Source: Spirometra erinaceieuropaei (Eukaryota; Platyhelminthes; Cestoda; Diphyllobothriidea; Diphyllobothriidae). Taken from it: DNA of 64,000 nt. Positions 40,378-52,949 of this stretch are shown here, piece after piece. The stretch covers positions 964,378-1,028,377 of the forward strand of contig CACRXP010000019.1 of NCBI GenBank assembly GCA_902702965.1, read 5' to 3'. How positions within the stretch are numbered: position 1 is the stretch's first letter; the number at the start of each line of letters is the position of its first letter. The position numbers were made by a program, and so were the translations under genes. A model generated the notes under the pieces. The model ran no database searches. It worked only from the letters and a program-made list of their open reading frames with translations, and was not told the origin of the DNA.

Positions 40378-41320
40378 TTGCTGCATATTTCATAAAATGT
40401 TGCCGAAAATTATGAAATGAGTTTTCCAAGAGAGGGGACTACTTAGGCCAAATTGTTGTATTGATTATCGTGCAAAATAGTCGCAGGATATTTCAGTCAC
40501 TGCTGAGTGCTGCCTTTTGAGTGAATTATTCTTCCGGTTCCCTGTAAAAATCCTACTCAGAAAAAGTGATTACTCGCATAGTATGGATTTTGCCAATTTA
40601 CTTTCAGTGTTCTTATGAATCGAAATAAATTCTATAGAAAACTTGCGAAAAAATACCCTGTTTTGTATACTTCTGCTAAGGAAGCACGTATTATTAGACA
40701 TTTAAGCTCCACAAAGGAATATATTTTGGTTTTAGAAATCTTTTTTCCCAGTTCTTGACTAATTTTGAGGCTACTTTACAGATATACTTGTGCTTATGAC
40801 CTTAAAATGACATGTTTTGCATCTTGCGTATGAAGAAAATCACACACACTACTACCAAAAGTCATCTAAGGCTCATAAAATTCAGCATTGGTGGTGGACT
40901 AGCTATGTTGCGTACTTCATTATTAACAAAACTAACCGGAGAGATAGGAATCTAAATTTTACAGTCATAAAATGTCCTATTTTATCGAACCCCTTTTTAG
41001 GGCAAAAGGTATCCTTTTTTCGGGCATAACATTTAAGGATGCAATTTTGCTCCGAGTGAGTACAGGAAATTATAACTTTTCGAATATTTTTCTATGGAAT
41101 ATAGTTGAATTTACAAGGGCATCCAAAAGCAAATGTAAAAAATGATACCTTATGCGTCGTCACCTTTTACCAAGCGCCGCTTTCGCAGACAGTCGGAAAG
41201 AAGCCCATTATAGAGCGGAAATTCTATCACGACTGAAATACCCTGGGATTATCTTGTCCGGTAATCAATATTACAGCTGCACTGCAGAATGTCGACTAAT
41301 GCATAATGAGATAGGCAAAA
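40378..41320. mobile_element. Palindromic MITE, decayed copy
   Basis: TTTCATAAAATGTTGCCGAAA at the left and AATGCATAATGAGATAGGC at the right are eroded family ends. TGTTGTATTGATTATCGTGC and GGTAATCAATATTACAGCTG are the paired sub-terminal blocks. Third consecutive element in a cluster from 38.8 kb. Confidence 0.55.
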
Positions 41321-42802
41321 TATCATACTACAGCCCACATGGGAGATGCCTTTGAATCAACGAGAGTTTATGAGAGTCAATAGATTGGTAGAATTCGCTG
41401 GAAATCTCATTCCTGGGGTGAGCTAGTAAATGTACTCCAAAAGTTTGTGTAAAAAAACGCGCAGGCAGGATATAAGGTCATTCTTCAAAATTCTTCCGTC
41501 AACGGAAAGCCGCTACAGTTGGTCCTTTTCACCTTCTTTGTAAATCCGACTATATGTCACCAAAAGGACTCAGATTAAATTTTGCCGCTGTGTCTACAGA
41601 ATTGGCAGCTGGTACAGTTATTCTCGTCCACCCACCTACAGGCAGCCTCAAGGGATTTGCAAAAGTACTCTTATTGGTGTGCGCGCGAGACCAAATCAAA
41701 GGGGCAGCCATTGGAATATGTTTTTGGAGTGAGGGGGGCATTCTCTCCGTGGCCGGCCTCAGGAACAGCCACGGTCCACCCCTGACATCGACAAGTATGC
41801 GGAGGGCTCCTGCGGCCAATTCCGGGACTCAAGCGTTGTCTTCAGGCGGTTATACCGCAATGCCAACGAGAAAACCAACCAGACTGCAGCCCGTGGTCTT
41901 GTCTGTCCTTTGAGTCAGACCTTGAGCCATTACAACACGGCTTCATGTCTCCGCGACAGGAGGCGAAGGCATTGGAATTGCGTGCGAGTGGCGCTCCTAG
42001 GTACTTAACTTCGGACCACCAAGGTAGTAAACCCGAATGTGCACGAGTCTAAAGGGCTTTTTAGCTCTATGAGGGGTGGACGGGGAGGGGCTTTTGATGC
42101 AAGAGTCCTTGTATGCACAAGATCGCTTGACGAGGACAGCAAAATTATTTACCGAGAAATAATTGTTCGAGTGGGAGAATAACAAACCGCCACGATTAAG
42201 CCTTGCGTTTTTACCGCCTGAGCAACTTTGATTGCGACTGACTTCAGTGAACACTGGGAAGAACTGACGCCAGCATCGTTTTGTCCCGACCACTGGTAGG
42301 GGGTTTGGATGATGCTATTGCACCAGCGATTCTCTTTTACGCAACGTGAGAAACGATAGGTAATGCGCGCTAGAGTTGGCGATATCTCTTTTTATCCGAC
42401 TGCCCTTAACGGTCATTTTAAATGAAAGAATTTAAAGGGTGTTTTCTGAATAATTCTCAGCTTTAGACAAGATTTCACATCCTGATGAGAAAGTACTAAC
42501 TTTCGCGGGATACGATAGTAACTGTCGAATAGAGTAGAATATTTTTTTCTCTCATAACGCAATATCTGAAGGGTCCTTAACAATGAAATCTTCAAACCTT
42601 TAAAGTACCCTAGTACGTTGGTCCTCGTCTGCCGCAAAGGGTGGTTTTCCCCGCTACTGATATTTCTTTGGAATCCAAGCGTGAATAGTAAATGTGTGAA
42701 TATCAGCGGATATTTGTTGTTTATTTAGCTATTTGCATGTATAAATTTGTAAAAGGCATTGTTCTTAGGAATCAATAAGCGTTTATTTTGTACGATATAC
42801 CG
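41321..42802. other. No recognisable gene; two overlapping ORFs at 41550-41913
   Basis: Plus-strand 41554-41913 (119 codons) and its minus-strand antisense frame (41819-41550) are both open. Neither shows a domain I recognise, and GC content is higher than in the flanks. It may be a decayed repeat or coding relic. Confidence 0.4.
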
Positions 42803-43230
42803 TACTTGACAACACCGGTCCCAGCTGAAATCTTAGACACTTGTTTCATCCATATCCTGCCGCTGCATGAAACTGAAGTTTAAAAACTGGGGTTATCTAC
42901 CAGAAAACACAGAGAACGGTGGGAACTCATTGATTAGCCGAAGCCCGCGAAGTTGTCTCACGCAGCGACAGAATATCAGCCAAACAAATGTCTGGGATTT
43001 TAGCTAATACCTCTGTTGTCAAGTATGATATTTCCTGCAGTGTATGTATACACTACTGGTTGCCTGTTGGCGGTTTATGAATATTACTCGGCTAATTCAC
43101 TGTAGTTGGTGGAATCCGGGCCAAGTCTTGACAGCAATTTTCAGTCTGAGTCTGTATGTCTCGAAGAGACTGGTTTACTACGAAGTATCGATCAATTTCC
43201 GAGGAGATCAAACAGTTGGAAACGTTCATT
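42803..43230 (+). repeat. Dispersed repeat R-X, most complete copy
   Basis: Starts with 64-bp inverted repeats (42803-42866 and 42963-43026; for example TTAGACACTTGTTTCATCC against CAAACAAATGTCTGGGA). It continues through ACTACTGGTTGCCTGTTGGC, TTTTCAGTCTGAGTCTG and GACTGGTTTACTACGAAG to about 43215. Four other partial copies lie at 21.2, 21.8, 30.0 and 32.0 kb. Non-coding; class unknown. Confidence 0.65.
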
Positions 43231-44499
43231 TACTCAGAGCGGTTTCTATTTTTGGAACGTTACTTTAAAATCAGGACCTAGCGGATTATATCCCCTACAC
43301 GACTGCCAAATATACCTTACTTTGTTCTTTAAGGATCCATGGCACTGCCTTAAAAATTGAAAAGATATTTCTTTGGACAGAATGCACGAGACATTTTGTT
43401 TTTATTTTGACTTCAATATTAGCATTTGTTCTGTGGACCTAAGGTATATTTTTCACGAAAAGTTTGGAGTCGATTTTATAAGTGCATAAGTCGATTAAAG
43501 GCATATTCCAAGGACGTACGTACTTACCAAGACCAAAACGACCGCATTCTGTGTTACGTTTTGCTGAAAAAATGTCAGCTGGAAATAATTATTACAAACA
43601 TATCGACAGTCAGGAGGCGTACACAAATACTTTGGAAGATATCCATGATATTCCACTACTTTTCTCAACAGGGCCTTCTAGACGGATGTGAAGATTGGGT
43701 AGTCTGTCGCGAAAGGACAGCTCAGTCGCGGATTTCTATTGTTACAGCTGAGTGCGAAAATAAACAGGCTGGAAAATTACCGTCTTGTCTAAAGAAGACT
43801 CTTCTTCACTGATCCCAGCCCCTACAAGAGGGCAAAGCTGGAGGATGCATATGGAAAATCCCGATTCCGAAAGATCACCATGCTGTATTATTTCTTTTTG
43901 AAGTGACTTATGAAGGCTGCTCCCATACGCAGGGGGAGGGGCAGTTTCGTGAGAGCGCACCGCCTGCTTTCGACAAATGCTCGGGCCCGACGGCTTGAAT
44001 GGTCGGTAACTTCCGAGGGCGGTTCATCTGAAGTTCATCGAAGAACGCTTGCTGCAGCACAGCGTTTACTTGATGATGCGCCGACTTCAAACGACACCCG
44101 CAGGCGCCGAATGAGCCCTCTAATTTTGCGGGATAGCGCTCCCAGGCCCAGCTTAACAAAAGTGGAGTTCTGGTTAGGTCAAAGACAGAAAAATTGATAT
44201 CTCAGACACCACCAACCAGCGCCTCCGCTTAGAAAAAAACTATTTACCATGTAATGATTAATGGCCGGAATCCTTGCAGAAGCGCCACGACGCTCCGTAA
44301 GGCAGCTGGCAGTAGGCACTGGGGACCCTGCTAAAAAGGGCGGGACCAAACTACGATGGAGGGACTCATGACCAAGTCCGAGGGACCACTTACTTTTAAC
44401 ATAACTAATCCACAATACAGAAAGCCTTTGCAGTAGGTTCCGTGTATAGATCAGCCTGTAGGAATAAGCGTACAGGGAAACCACCACCCCCGGATTTTG
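43231..44499. other. No recognisable gene
   Basis: Open frames 43426-43812 and 43910-44197 (+) carry no recognisable domain. The latter is Arg-rich and in a GC-richer patch that may be the body of the LINE whose 3' end follows. Confidence 0.4.
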
Positions 44500-44675
44500 T
44501 CGGAGAGTTGAATTTACTGAGCCGCCTGTCCGGCCGGTGCTTGTCCAGTTCTGAATTATTTTAGCCCAGATAATTTCTCTGTACACCGCACCCAGTTTTA
44601 CGTTGTTAATAGGGTACTCAAAGACTTACGCTTATTTCCTCCAATAAACTGAATTAAACTGAACTGAACCGAACA
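44500..44675 (+). mobile_element. LINE 3' end with (AACTG)n tail
   Basis: TTTACGTTGTTAATAGGGTA, then CCAATAAACTGAATTAAACT and GAACTGAACCGAAC: a short tandem pentamer tail after an AATAAA signal, typical of RTE-like or CR1-like LINE termini. No matching coding sequence upstream was recognised. Confidence 0.5.
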
Positions 44676-46219
44676 TATGACGGGGTCAACGGCTGAGATT
44701 TCGACAGGTGTTAAAATTAATCCCAGAGCTCCAAAAAATACTGGGTATGATTATTTCTGCGGACTGATTGACACAGGGAACATACCTACACTGCCTTACA
44801 GGAAACACTTGTTGTATTATCAATTATTTGTGCTTTAACTAGACGTTTCGCCAGTCTGGACAATGGTGCCGTTCATCCTACTATGTCTACAATATGGGCA
44901 CTTGATCAACCGTGATGGCTGTGGGGTTCCGGATCCAGGTCCATTTAATTCCGCCGACTATAGAAGGGAACTATTTTCATTGGTTATGCCATTCATTTAC
45001 CATTTTGGACCTTGAAACGTTTTAATGTCCTTGAAAACAGTTGCGATTATGAGATCCTTCAATTCTACCTCTGATATCCTCGGTTTGGTATTTCCATTTA
45101 GGTTGATATTTGACATACGTTGCGTGGGGACGTAAAGACTGTAAATACTAACACCGAGTTCGATAAGATTACTATTCTTTTTCTGCACTCAGACTGATCC
45201 TCACAACTCTTGGGCGTTTACTCCATTGAAAGTCTATTCTTTAATACTGACACTCCTAGTCTTGTTTCAAAGGGAACGCACTTCTATCCCTATTTGCATC
45301 CCAAACACCGTATTACTCGGTCTATCGCGATCTGTCGTTCACCTCTCCGGACGTTCTGTTAAAGTGGGCTGATACGGCCGGGATTGTCCTGTGTTTTGGA
45401 CATTTCCTCACTGAGGCGGCAACGAAATCCAAGTGCGAAACCTGTCTAATATTCCCCAGACTATTTTTCACCCTGCGCCTGGACAGTTAAGGCTGAACTG
45501 AATCATACATCAACCCTTACATTTTTTCCGTCTCTGTTCCTCGTATGGTCTCCCATTCCATAACCCTGCTAATAAATGTATGTTCATCTGACTCAATAGT
45601 GAAAAACTAGGCGATTTCAGTGAATTTGAACTTACGATGGCGGCCCTTGGGCACTGTCAGTCTCTATTGAACACAGGAAAAAAACCTGAAACAAACTCAC
45701 TCATTTCGACTGCACTTTGACTTCATTTGTTTTGTGTGTCTGCTTAGCCAATAGAGCGCGAATTAAGAGTTTGTTTTAAGTTAAAAAAAGACCTGAGTTC
45801 CAAGGAAAAATAATCACAAAAGTTTTAAGAAAGAACGATGTGTGCAATATAAAAACTGAAGTGTGCAATTTGGTAGTTTCTGGGGGGGCATGAATAATTT
45901 TTCCTTCAGGGAAATTGAAGAACTTTGATATCGACCTGACCTTAACAGTATTTTCCAGTTGGGTTAATTTAGGTGTGTTCTAGCTGCTGGTTGTCAGTCT
46001 ATCTGGCCATCTGTAAAGGGGCAGTCGCGCATTTCCTTCGTGTTTTTCAGGCGGCTTGCCATAATTGTCCAGACTAAGAGCTGGAAAAGATGAATACATA
46101 TCAGGAGCAGGAAACATTCAATGGTAAGTCACAGTCGAAGCTGTCAAAATAATATTGAACCATGTATCATATTGTTCTTGTGAATGTGGCATTATAGGAG
46201 CCAAAAGGTCTTACCGGGA
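44676..46219. other. Intergenic; degenerate hammerhead-like motif at 44842-44884 (minus)
   Basis: On minus, GGATGAACGGCACC ... GACTGGC then GAAACGTC and TAGTTAAAG resemble a PLE 3' end whose CUGA has been lost. The remainder shows no feature. Confidence 0.4.
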
Positions 46220-46330
46220 GCCATGATTTCAATCATGTTTGGGTCAAGTTACCCGCCCCGCCTGCTGTGACTTATAAGACCCATTATTTCTGGATGCCTG
46301 AGCAGGATTTCCTAACTAACAAAATCATAT
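46220..46330 (+). repeat. Fragment of the tRNA-like foldback element
   Basis: TTTGGGTCAAGTTACCCGCC, CCTGCTG and GAGCAGGATTTCCTAA match 29231-29326, the left inner arm of the foldback, without the tRNA-like part. Confidence 0.6.
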
Positions 46331-46399
46331 TTCTTTTGTCTTTTTCAAACTGAGTGAGAGGAGGTTTTTTCACTGTTCGCTGACCACCTATTTTATAAG

Positions 46400-47560
46400 C
46401 TGTAAATGTTTGTCTACTCGTTCAGCAATTCACTCGAAATGGCAGAACTTCAGAGAAGCTGACTAACAAAGACTTAACGAGGACATTTATCGTAAGCTAA
46501 ATGCTGTAAAAACACGGATTGGTAGAGCAATGAACGACAAAGAATCCAGACCTACTCGGCAGGCCGAAGAGAAGTCCAATCTTTATTCGCTATGTCAACA
46601 GCCGGCTGAAAGGAATTACACAGTTACAAAACTTAGGTGTGACAAAGACGTAGAATTCGTTGAAAATGGCAGAAAGGCTAAAAACATGAACCAGTTCCTC
46701 GCTTCCGTGTTCAATGTGTGGACAGAGCTTCAGTCTTTCAATCTCAATAGTTACGTTTTAAATGCTGTAAAATACTCGAAACGATGCCCTTCCCAGCTTT
46801 TGTTGCGGAAAGAGAGTTGTAGATCCACAAAGATGCTACGCCATCGGACTGGGACAGTATCTCGGCTAAGTTCGCTGATGAGTCGGCGAGCCAACTCTCT
46901 AAAAGACTGGCGCTTACCCACCATTCGCCATTTGAAATGGGGACACTGCGATCCGAATGAAAGACGACAACAATTTACCTGATATAAGCAGGGTCTCAAA
47001 TTAGCGTCGGTAATTGGGGTTCCCTCAGTCTGCCGTAAAACAATTGAAATCATAATTTTAAAAATAATCAACCAGTTTCTCGATCAAAGATCACTAACGC
47101 TCAGGATCCCAACACGACTTCATACATAACCATTTTCTGGCCTTCCAGTTAGTTGCTCTTGACTGAACAGTGGATTTTTACATTGGAGGAAGAGGAAGAG
47201 GACAGCGTTGACGTTCCCTACAATGGCTTACAAAAGCCTTCCGACAGCGTCACACACGTGTGTCTAGTTAAAAATTTCCAGGAATCGGAAGGACAGGCGA
47301 GGTGCTGACTCAGAGATCTATAGGGAAATCGCAAAATGTTTGTCAACTCCTACCTCCGCTTTAGGTGATATCCTTCAGGTTTCAGTTCCTCCTTCGGTAC
47401 ACTTCCTACTTTACGTCAACGACTGCCGATGGTCCAGGTTGCAGCGCCCTGGTGTTTACAAGCGATGTCAAACTCTGCAACCATCAGGTCCAAGACAGAT
47501 AGGATGATTTTTTCCAATATGCAGTTTATCGGCGGCCACTTTTAAAGGTTGCAAAACAGA
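46400..47560 (+). pseudogene. CR1/L2-type LINE relic: start and core of RT
   Basis: Open frame 46530-46982 contains VEFVENGRKAKNMNQFLASV, the segment that precedes the RT fingers in CR1-like LINEs. Further on, in changing frames, are VDVPYNGLQKPSDSV (RT motif A, normally VYLDFSKAFDSV, with both Asp positions altered), QVSVPPSVHFLLYVNDC (normally QGSVLGPLLFLLYVND) and LVFTSDVKLCN (normally FADDxKL; the catalytic AD is lost). The part between is too eroded to align. Closest in the window to the RT fragment at 61.8-62.6 kb. Confidence 0.6.
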
Positions 47561-50500
47561 AGGGTCTTAGCATTCCAATGACCTTCTTACTTAAACGGAC
47601 GACAGACTGTTTCAGGAGCCCAAATGAATCATGAAGGCACGATCCGCGCTGAGAGGAGGATTTGTACAAACTGATCTGGAACTTTTCGGCATAGTGTACA
47701 GAGTATTCATTTGGTCTCATGGAGTAGAGCGTAACTGCCAAATGGCCATGGATCAAGGGGAATTATTAGCTGCTGGAACCAATGCAGGTAACGGCGAAAA
47801 GGTGAAAGGCCTATCCCTCCAGTACAGTAATTTATAATAACCAATAGATTTCATGCAGAAATTTTATAAGTGCGCCGTTGGAAACTGAAGGGTGATAAGT
47901 TCCAGCCCAGGTGCAGAATTAATTAAGATGTTCCTAAACTATAAATAAACACAACAATTGGCAGATTAGAAGGTTACAAGCCTATATGAAGTCTCGACTC
48001 ATTAAACAGGTGGAATGGTGGAATAGAACTTTAAGGTGAGGCTTAAACTTTACTGCCACTTCCTATTTGACCCCCGATGGTGACGTCTGTTCCGGATTCG
48101 TAGGTGGAACCGTAAATGTGTGCTATATAGACATTAGCTTCCCGTGAAGTAAAAAACTCCTGCACTGCAAAATACTTCTGCGCATGCACTCATTGTACTG
48201 ACAACAGTCTGGAATCAGTTGCCGGGAAATGAAGAATTCCATAAAGCATCCTTTGTTTCAAGGAACCATTGTTCATTTTCCGCAGTCGAAACATTCTTCA
48301 TGGCTTTTGAATTCCGAAACGACTGAACGCATCTTCCGCTACAATGAAATTTCCAGTTTCAGTCCCTTACCTGCTTCATGTAGCCGGGCATGGTCCGTAC
48401 TGTGCAGTTTGCCACTTAGACGGTAAATTGCTCAGACGGTGGCAACAAACCACCCCTCCATGTCTTAGTCCTGAATTCCAATTCCATAACGAGGAATGGG
48501 GACTGAGAACGCCCGCTTTAGTAGGGCCAAATGTTCCCCGTTTGGACCGCTGTCATCCCAAGGGCTGCATTTTTTTCCTGAATAACCGAAATTACTTAAA
48601 ACCCTAATATCTGTATTTAGAGCTCAGGAGTACTCTTCACAGCTTGCACGGTCAACACTGTACGTTTATTTCGATAATGTCTGTAGACTGACACTCACAA
48701 TAATAACTAAAACTACTGTCACTGATTTAGCGCGCTGTTTGAGAGTCAAATAAAGTGTCTGCAACAACTTCGTTGCTTCTACAAGGAATACTAGGTAAGA
48801 CCTCTCATTAGAATCATCTCAAACTTCAGAGGTTCTCATTATTAGGATCTGGCAAATCGTTGACTTCGGTATTGCAGGATTCGGCCAATGATTGCGGCGC
48901 TATAAGAAGTACTTCAACACAAATAATTCAGAAGAGCAAAAAAGTAAATCTCTTACCATGGAGTACTATGGAATTATCTGCTATCATGCTCCTGATTCGT
49001 CGTGTGCTTTTTAGACCCAACAATTAAATCCCGAATTAATCTTCTGAATTGCGATTAGACGCGAAGTCGTTCCGGACATATGCGGAGCAATTACGTCCTG
49101 AGTCGCTGAATCCACTAGTATTTCGCCTCGACAAAAAGTATCTAGTATAAAGACATAACAAACGATAAATCAGTTTCTGCGCATGCAGATACCCTGGCCG
49201 TTAAGTGCCTGCAGACTCCAGTCACCACAGACCAAAAATACCATACTTCGTATATTCCAACTAATTCAGTGTACCTGAAAGACAGTGGGCGTGTGTACGT
49301 CGCATTCTACATTTGTCGCACGCAAACCAGAAATCTTCCAAAGGCGTAGGATCATTACAGTGGTCACTAGAGCCGGACTCAACTTCAAACACATGAGATG
49401 TTCCGTAGTTTTCAAAACAGCATAGTCTGATTAGTGCCGCGGTAGATGTCCGTCCGTGATATTTTCAGGAGTTAATCGACTGAGATATTATAGTCGCTGC
49501 GATTAGGTCATTCAATGATTTACCTAAACAGTCCAAGTAAACAGTATATCCCAGCACCCATTTTCCTTTGAGATGCGCTTCCATTAAACAGATGCACGCG
49601 GAGGTTTGTGCAATGGGGATAGGGGAAGAATTTTTCCAGAGAGTGCTGCAATTCAACCTATGCACAGTGCTGGGATTCGTATCACGTCTCCACGCAACTG
49701 TTTCTAACTTGGAGGAAGAAGATCGGAGCGGCGAACTTGGGGGGGGGGGGGAGAACGGCCGCCAGGAAAATTCTCGGTCCATCGGGAAAGCATGCGTCTA
49801 ATTCACATTATTGTCAACTTTAGATAGGTCAAGTTTAAGGCACACTTTTAACGGCCTTCGCAGAGTCACTGCTAACGCCATGTACATTTTGTTTTTTGTT
49901 CACCCCATTTGCTCAGCTTCACACCTTTCTACTGATCATATTGGTCGCTGGAGGGGATATTGTGACTTTAAGAATGGCACCTCGAATCGTTCTTGTTAGT
50001 CCTCTGTTACTCTTCAGCAAAAGAAGGTGAGCTAAAGAATCTGTAAAAGGTAAGGGCTGCACGACTACCATTTTTGGAAATGGGTAGTATGTGTGCCATT
50101 CGCTAGTTTATAGAATGTACCTCTCCGTGGGATCAATGATAAGACGCGGGTTTTGAATTGGATGAAGAGTAAAACATATTATTTAAAGTGATTTTTCTGG
50201 GAGACACAAATACTTTTGGCCATTTTGCGTAAATTTCCTTGGGCACAGGTCTATTCTTATGGAATCATCAGCTGCCATTTCCCTTTTGAGCTTTGCTAGA
50301 CTGTGCTTGTCGACTACTAGTCGCAGTTTGCAACTCGCATTTGTGCGTTAAAGTTGCTTCTAACCGTGTACAGCTTCTTTGCACCGTGAACCTTTTGCAA
50401 CTTAGTCCGAAACAAGATGAAAGCAAAAGTCACATGTCGGCGAAGGCTTCCGGCCTCTGCGCCTAGGCATGGCTAAATTGAATCCGGATCAGAAAGCGTT

Positions 50501-50989
50501 GATAGTCATACGTCACCCGTTGATATTGATAAGCAGCTTGATCTGCCTGCGCTTTACAATCGCAACGATTTTATACTGAAGTTTGGCACTATGCTATTAA
50601 TTCTGTCGAAATTGTTTAAGGGAAATAGCTCCAATTTTCTCTTTCCAGAATGCAAACGACTTGACCCGCTCGTTCACCTGATCGCCAACGAATCAAGTGG
50701 TAGAAAAGAAAGAACTTCCAACATCTTGTTGAAATAATGTTCCTCGATCTGCTCGGCCAGTTGATTTTTCGGTTGATTTTCTGCACTCATGTGTATTCAA
50801 CTACAAAACTGTCTTCCGTAGCAAAAAATCTTTCCATTTTAGTTAATTCGTTTTCACCATTCGAGATTAATTCAATCTTTTCCCACCGAGATCGTGTTTC
50901 TACGTATTTGGAAAACGCAAATTTTTTCCTTTTTCATGATCTTACCCCATGAAGGATAGAGTTTGGTCCTTGTTTTCACGTAAATCCTC
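47561..50989. other. Mostly unrecognised; LINE C-terminal trace at 48200-48310
   Basis: The frame at about 48207 reads TTVWNQLPGNEEFHKASFVS, like the WN-x-LP motif near the C-terminus of CR1-like RTs. A poly-G run lies at 49739-49751. Other ORFs (48344-48607, 49568-49801) have no domain. The last few hundred bases may already be 5' sequence of the next LINE. Confidence 0.4.
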
Positions 50990-51589
50990 GTCGTCTCAAT
51001 CAAACGTTCGCCATATCGGTCATATTACAAGCAACCATAAGAATTCAGTTAATCGCACTCCTGCAAAATTCGTCTAAATATTCCCCCTTAGTTCTAAACC
51101 TACTTCCCATTCGAACCACTCGACGCCTTCGTCTGTAGTCAAATAAGCAGAGCCCCAGTAGTCGTCCATGATTCGCCTGATAGCCTTCCTCGAGTGCACG
51201 AAAATCCGTCTATATCAGCTAGACCGATAACTTCTCACTTCAGCAGGGTCCTCCGAGTTCTCCATTTAAGTCGCCTGTGACATGCCGTCAGAATGGCGTG
51301 ATGCAAAAATTGAATCCAACTCTGGCCCCTAAGAAAGGTGGCATAACTCCATTCAGTTTTCTACTGTCTTGTCTTAGATCTACCAAGCCTTTACAGCTCA
51401 GCTCGTCTATAAACCGCGCAGTTTCAATTATAATTCTAACTAATTTTCTGTCCCCTATACTACCTCCTTAAGAAGTCTCTTATGTGAATAGCCTACCTAC
51501 CCCAACCTGTTTCAGGCTTCCCGTCACTTAAGACCATATGTTCTCATATAAGACAACCTAAATGCCTTGAATTCCCTCCCAAATCTGGT

Positions 51590-51907
51590 TTGTCTCCCTT
51601 TAATTCTTATAACTGTCTACCCTCCCCGCTAATCTCTACCTTCCTTCTAGGTTACCTCTCCCGTCCCCAAGTTAACTACCAACAAGCCTATCCCTGTTCT
51701 AACCCGCTTAGTATTCAAGCGTCTGAAAACTTTACCCCTAAATCGTTTAGTTCTCCCTCTCAGTCTCTTCTTGCTGACTCTCTGTATGCCAATAATCTTG
51801 AATTCACTGGTTCTTATTCCCCAAATAATAATGATTCACAGCCTACACATCCACCACCAAATGTTTTTCTAAATACCGTCGACAATAGCCATATTTATGA
51901 AATTTAG
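51590..51907 (+). pseudogene. LINE family 1 ORF1-like Ser/Pro/Asn-rich segment
   Basis: A 105-codon open frame rich in Ser, Pro and Asn (for example SPNNNDSQPTHPPPN), ending at TAG just before the endonuclease frame. CR1-like LINEs often have a low-complexity region between their RNA-binding ORF1 and the endonuclease. No zinc knuckle or esterase motif is visible. Earlier parts of the putative ORF1 (50990-51590) are broken by several stops. The ATG used is simply the first in the open stretch. Confidence 0.4.
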
Positions 51908-52440
51908 TGAATGTTATATTATTAGGTGCCGCATCTGATATAAACAATATGGTCCAACTAAGAGCCATTGTTCTCAAAATGACGCCTGATATTATATGTA
52001 TAACAGAATCTTGGACCCATTATTTAATTAATGACCCTGTTATTTTTATAGATTACTTCCATTTTTACCGTCAAAACCCCACATCTAGGTTGACTTCTTT
52101 ATCTTGGATCCTACCTAATACACTCTCCCCATTACCTGGATGACTCTTCATTCACAGGAAATTTCTGCCTTACATCTAGTATTCTCTCGCCGCAAAGAAA
52201 GGCAATTATTGACTGTATTTACAATCCCCCAAACTCTTCAGTCAGTGCTGATGCGCAGCTTTGTGAAATTTTTAAATGGATTTCGGAATCTGCATTCGAT
52301 GTTCAAATAATCATTGGGGATTTTAAACTTTTTAAAATATATTGGTCTCCCAATATCTGTTCAACCTTTCCCAGATATGTTAACTTTTCAAACTGGTCCC
52401 ACCTTTTGCGCATTCCTACAGGAGATAATCATATTTTAGA
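51907..52440 (+). pseudogene. LINE family 1 AP-endonuclease relic
   Basis: The frame from 51907 reads NNMVQLRAIVLKMTPDIICI, then TESWTHYLINDPVIFIDYFH, the opening of the APE-type endonuclease (…L….PDII.ITE.W…), with the catalytic Glu of TES present. After about 52140 the frame is lost; pieces such as PDNF-like IIGDFKLFKIYW (52310-52345, normally GDFN) appear in another frame. Such nucleases nick target DNA for target-primed reverse transcription. The lesions make it nonfunctional. Confidence 0.65.
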
Positions 52441-52949
52441 TCTGACAAAGACATTACTCCTCTTTTTGTTGCTTAAAAAAAACTTTTTGATAGTGACCGC
52501 GCATTAATTCATTGCTACCTGTCATTTACCTTTGAAAGAGGAGCAGCATAGTTCGGAACTACCTCAATTGCGATTTCGCGGACAACGGCTTCATAAGTAA
52601 CCATACTGGATCATGGGGTTGATGTATCATTCTTTCCTGTAGTATTGCAACCATTCTTTGTGACGTCATGTCCAAGGTTTCCAAAATGATCTCACGTCTT
52701 ACTCTTTCCTTGTTCCTTACGTTTTTTGTAACAGACTACAAAGTTTGAGACGGCAGCTGCGTGACTTTTCTACTAGCTCTTTATTCGTCCATTTGAGTAT
52801 CACATAAAATTTTCAAAATCGTCTCAAGGGCGCGCCAAGCGCGCGACAGGCAGGGAGAATCACTTGCTCGAGGTGACCTGAATCCTGCTCAATCCGTCGC
52901 TAGAGTCTTCCGTCATCGGTCCTCCACTAAGCGTGGTCATGAAATTCCA

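Noticed and set aside
3331..41320. CRISPR-like or satellite array from regularly recurring repeats
   Set aside because: Units are ~1 kb dispersed elements with inverted ends in both orientations, not short direct repeats with spacers.
41550..41913. Gene at the overlapping plus and minus ORFs
   Set aside because: Both strands are open with no recognisable domain or splice signals; cannot be supported.
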